From REDI01 sp964586865 (GTDB lineage: Bacteria; Myxococcota_A; UBA796; GCA-2862545): a DNA stretch of 9,783 bases. Position numbers and translations under genes: made by a program. Each line of letters opens with the position of its first letter. The first letter of the stretch is position 1. The notes beneath the pieces were generated by a model. It saw only the letters and a list, made by a program, of their open reading frames with translations. It did no database searches and had not been told where the DNA came from. Positions 7,823 through 9,783 of this stretch are shown piece after piece. The stretch is taken from contig CAZPJM010000180.1 in NCBI GenBank assembly GCA_964586865.1, forward strand, positions 1-9,783. Direction: 5' to 3'.

Positions 7823-8842
7823 ATGGCCCGCGTCCTCGTCACCGGAGCTGCCGGCTTCATCGGCTTCCACACCGCCCGCCGGCTGCTCGCCGACGGCCAC
7901 GAGGTGGTCGGCGTCGACAACCTCAACGACTACTACGACGTCCGGTACAAGGAGGGTCGGCTCGCCGAGCTGGCCCCGTCCCCGGCCTTCTCCTTCCACA
8001 AGCTCGATGTGGCCGACCGCCCGGGGATGGCCCGCCTCTTCGCCGAGGGCAGCTTCGAGCGGGTCATCCACCTGGCGGCCTACGCCGGCGTGCGCCACTC
8101 CATCGAGCACCCCCAGGACTACATCGACGCCAACCTGGTGGGCTTCGGCAACATCCTGGAGGGCTGCCGCCGCCATGGCGTGCCCCACCTGCTCTATGCC
8201 TCGTCCAGCTCGGTCTACGGCGCCAACCGGCTCCTGCCCGCCTCGACCCACCACCCGACGCAGCACCCCCTGTCGCTGTACGCGGCCACCAAGCAGGCGA
8301 ACGAGGCCATGGCCCACAGCTACGCCCACATGTACGGGCTGCGCTGCACCGGGCTGCGCTTCTTCACCGTCTACGGGCCATGGGGCCGCCCCGACATGGC
8401 GCTCTTCATCTTCACCCGCCGGATCCTCGCCGGGGAGCCCATCGATGTCTTCAACCACGGCGACATGATGCGCGACTTCACCTACGTGGACGACATCGTC
8501 GAGGGTGTGGTGCGTCTCATGGAGGTGATCCCGGAGGGCGATCTGGACTGGGATCCCACCGCCCCCGACCCGGCGAGCAGCGCGGCGCCGTGGCGGATCC
8601 ACAACATCGGCAACAACGGGCCGGTGGGCCTGATGGACATGATCCGCACCCTCGAGGAGGCGCTCGGCCGCACCACCGAGAAGCGGCTGCTGCCCATGCA
8701 GACGGGCGACGTGAAGGAGAGCTTCGCCGATGTCTCCGGTCTGGTCGCGGCCACCGGCTACGACCCGGGGACCCCGCTGCGCGACGGCATCGAGCGGTTC
8801 CTCGACTGGTACTGCGACTTCCACGGCGTCCCGAGGCGATGA
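7823..8842 (+). CDS. UDP-uronate 4-epimerase (Cap1J/UDP-glucuronate 4-epimerase type)
   Basis: 339 residues, an extended short-chain dehydrogenase/reductase. It inverts C4 of a UDP-uronic acid through a 4-keto intermediate with bound NAD+, e.g. UDP-GlcA to UDP-GalA. Visible are the NAD motif TGAAGFIG (7-14), VDNLNDYYDVRYKEGRL typical of UDP-glucuronate epimerases, the Ser cluster ASSSSVYG (Ser127-130), and catalytic Tyr153 with Lys157 in YAATK. Also present are GDMMRDFTYVDDIVEGV and the C-terminal NIGNNGPVGLMDMI...LLPMQTGDVKESFAD, followed by FLDWY. No N-terminal membrane anchor as in plant GAE enzymes. GGAG at 7813-7816 precedes the ATG. The partner dehydrogenase looks like an N-acetyl-sugar enzyme, so the true substrate may be UDP-GlcNAcA rather than UDP-GlcA. 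Its stop overlaps the next start (ATGA). Confidence 0.93.
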   Translation: MARVLVTGAAGFIGFHTARRLLADGHEVVGVDNLNDYYDVRYKEGRLAELAPSPAFSFHKLDVADRPGMARLFAEGSFERVIHLAAYAGVRHSIEHPQDYIDANLVGFGNILEGCRRHGVPHLLYASSSSVYGANRLLPASTHHPTQHPLSLYAATKQANEAMAHSYAHMYGLRCTGLRFFTVYGPWGRPDMALFIFTRRILAGEPIDVFNHGDMMRDFTYVDDIVEGVVRLMEVIPEGDLDWDPTAPDPASSAAPWRIHNIGNNGPVGLMDMIRTLEEALGRTTEKRLLPMQTGDVKESFADVSGLVAATGYDPGTPLRDGIERFLDWYCDFHGVPRR

Positions 8843-9738
8843 CCCCCGGCCGCACGCTGTTCTGGATCGACAGCCTCCTGGGGGGCGGCGCCCAGCACCA
8901 GCTCGTGCGGGTGTTCCGCGGCCTCCGGGCCCGGGGGCGGGACGCCTGGCTCGCCTACCACCACCCTCACCACGAGCTGCGGGATCGGATCCCCGCCGTC
9001 GATCAGCACCGGGTGGCCTGGATCGACGCCCCCTTCCTCCCCGAGCGCCACCTGGTCCTGGGGCGGCACCTGCGCCGCCTGCGGCCCGGGGTGGTGGTGT
9101 CCTTCCTGCGCGGGGCCTCCATCGAGGTGGGCATGCTCCGGGCCGAGGGCCGCCGCTTCCGCTGGGTGGCCTGCGAGCGGAGCAGCCGGCTGGATCGGGA
9201 CCCGCCGGCCCGCCGGCACGCCTACCGCCTGGCCCTGCGGCTGGCGGACCGGGTGACCGCCAACAGCCACACGGCCCTGGACGAGCTGGCCGCCGCCGGG
9301 ATCCGCCCCCACCGGCTGGCCTGGGTGCCCAATGGCCTGGAGCTGCCCCCACCCCCCGAGCGCCCGACCCCGGGCCGCCCCCTCCGGCTGCTCGCCGTGG
9401 GGCACGTCCGCCCCCCCAAGAACCACCTGGGCCTGGTGCGGGCCCTGGCCGGGCTGGGCGAGCGCGACTGGCGGCTCGATGTGCTGGGCCGCCGCGACGA
9501 GCACCCCGATCTCCAACGGGCCCTCGATGCCGCCATCGAGAAGGCCCGCCTGGGGGATCGGATCACCTTCCACGGTGCCGTGTCCGAGGTGGCGCCCTTC
9601 TACGCCAGGGCCGACCTGCTGGTCCACCCGAGCACCTGGGAGGGCTTCCCCAATGTGGTCCTGGAGGCCTGGGCGCACGGCCTGCCGGTGCTGGTGAGCG
9701 ACCGCTGCGACCTGCCCCGGCTGGTGGAGGGCGGACGG
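8839..9738 (+). CDS. GT-B glycosyltransferase (GT4-like), truncated by the contig end
   Basis: 300 genuine residues. It transfers a sugar from a nucleotide donor to a growing surface glycan at the inner face of the membrane. The N-terminal half begins TLFWIDSLLGGGAQHQLVRVF, the usual first strand and Gly loop of GT-B enzymes. The C-terminal half has LLAVGHVRPPKNHLGLVRAL, then FHGAVSEVAPFYARADLLVHP and the EX7E motif EGFPNVVLE with Glu268 and Glu276, then HGLPVLVSD. Family members are usually ~350-390 residues, so perhaps 50-90 C-terminal residues are missing. The open frame runs on to 9783, but codons from 9739 onward translate adapter (RSEEHTSELQS...) and are not part of the protein. ATG 8839 overlaps the epimerase stop, with GAGG at 8833-8836. 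Donor and linkage cannot be told from sequence. Confidence 0.9.
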
Positions 9739-9783
9739 AGATCGGAAGAGCACACGTCTGAACTCCAGTCACGTGAAACGATC
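9739..9783 (+). other. Illumina TruSeq adapter with index, not genomic
   Basis: From 9739 the sequence is the TruSeq index-adapter sequence, starting AGATCGGAAGAGC and ending ...CTCCAGTCAC at 9772. It is followed by GTGAAACG, which matches TruSeq index 19 as I recall it, and ATC, the start of the next adapter segment. Its translations are the well-known contaminant peptides RSEEHTSELQS, GRTEIGRAHV and, on the minus strand, MTGVQTCALPIS. It is also the only non-GC-rich stretch in the window. The true sequence ends at about 9738. Confidence 0.99.

Noticed and set aside
9563..9772. Minus-strand frame beginning MTGVQTCALPIS
   Set aside because: This N-terminus is the translation of the sequencing adapter, and the rest is antisense to the glycosyltransferase.

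Overview
The window is very GC-rich (above about 70% by eye, with G/C at almost every third codon position) and densely coded. The source looks like a member of the Myxococcota or a related deltaproteobacterial lineage. This rests on a Hanks-type kinase with the catalytic loop HRDVSPPN, a small lipoprotein with MopE-type Asp/Cys metal-binding repeats, and the base composition. No rRNA, tRNA, CRISPR array or mobile element was seen. The right end is not genomic: the last 45 bases are an Illumina TruSeq adapter with its index, so this is the tail of a draft contig that ends inside a gene.

Left part (1-4179), envelope and signalling genes. A Ser/Thr protein kinase on the minus strand runs off the left edge. 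Only 27 bases from its start, and diverging from it, lies a plus-strand set of three genes joined by ATGA stop/start overlaps. They encode an 85-residue single-pass membrane protein, a stand-alone type IV/Flp prepilin peptidase (A24 family), and a secreted outer-membrane beta-barrel with a very acidic repetitive linker and no POTRA domains. After a 100-base gap comes a very acidic lipoprotein with two MopE-like metal-binding repeats.

Right part (4333 to the end), surface-polysaccharide genes. After a 153-base gap with two small hairpins, four tightly packed plus-strand genes follow: a fused 'bi-domain' oxidoreductase (MDR half plus Gfo/Idh/MocA half, TTG start), a TviB/WbpA-type UDP-sugar 6-dehydrogenase, a Cap1J-type UDP-uronate 4-epimerase, and a GT-B (GT4-like) glycosyltransferase cut off by the adapter. 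Spacings are 1 base, 15 bases and a 4-base overlap, so this is almost certainly one operon. The dehydrogenase and epimerase would make a UDP-uronic acid and its 4-epimer, and the glycosyltransferase would build a sugar into an O-antigen, capsule or exopolysaccharide.

No clearly new system is visible. The most unusual points are the kinase / prepilin peptidase / POTRA-less barrel grouping, the repeated Thr motifs in the kinase linker, the missing zinc ligands in the MDR half of the fused oxidoreductase, and the unresolved substrate of the dehydrogenase-epimerase pair. Several very long open frames antisense to these genes, one of 1054 codons, are by-products of GC-rich coding and are not annotated.
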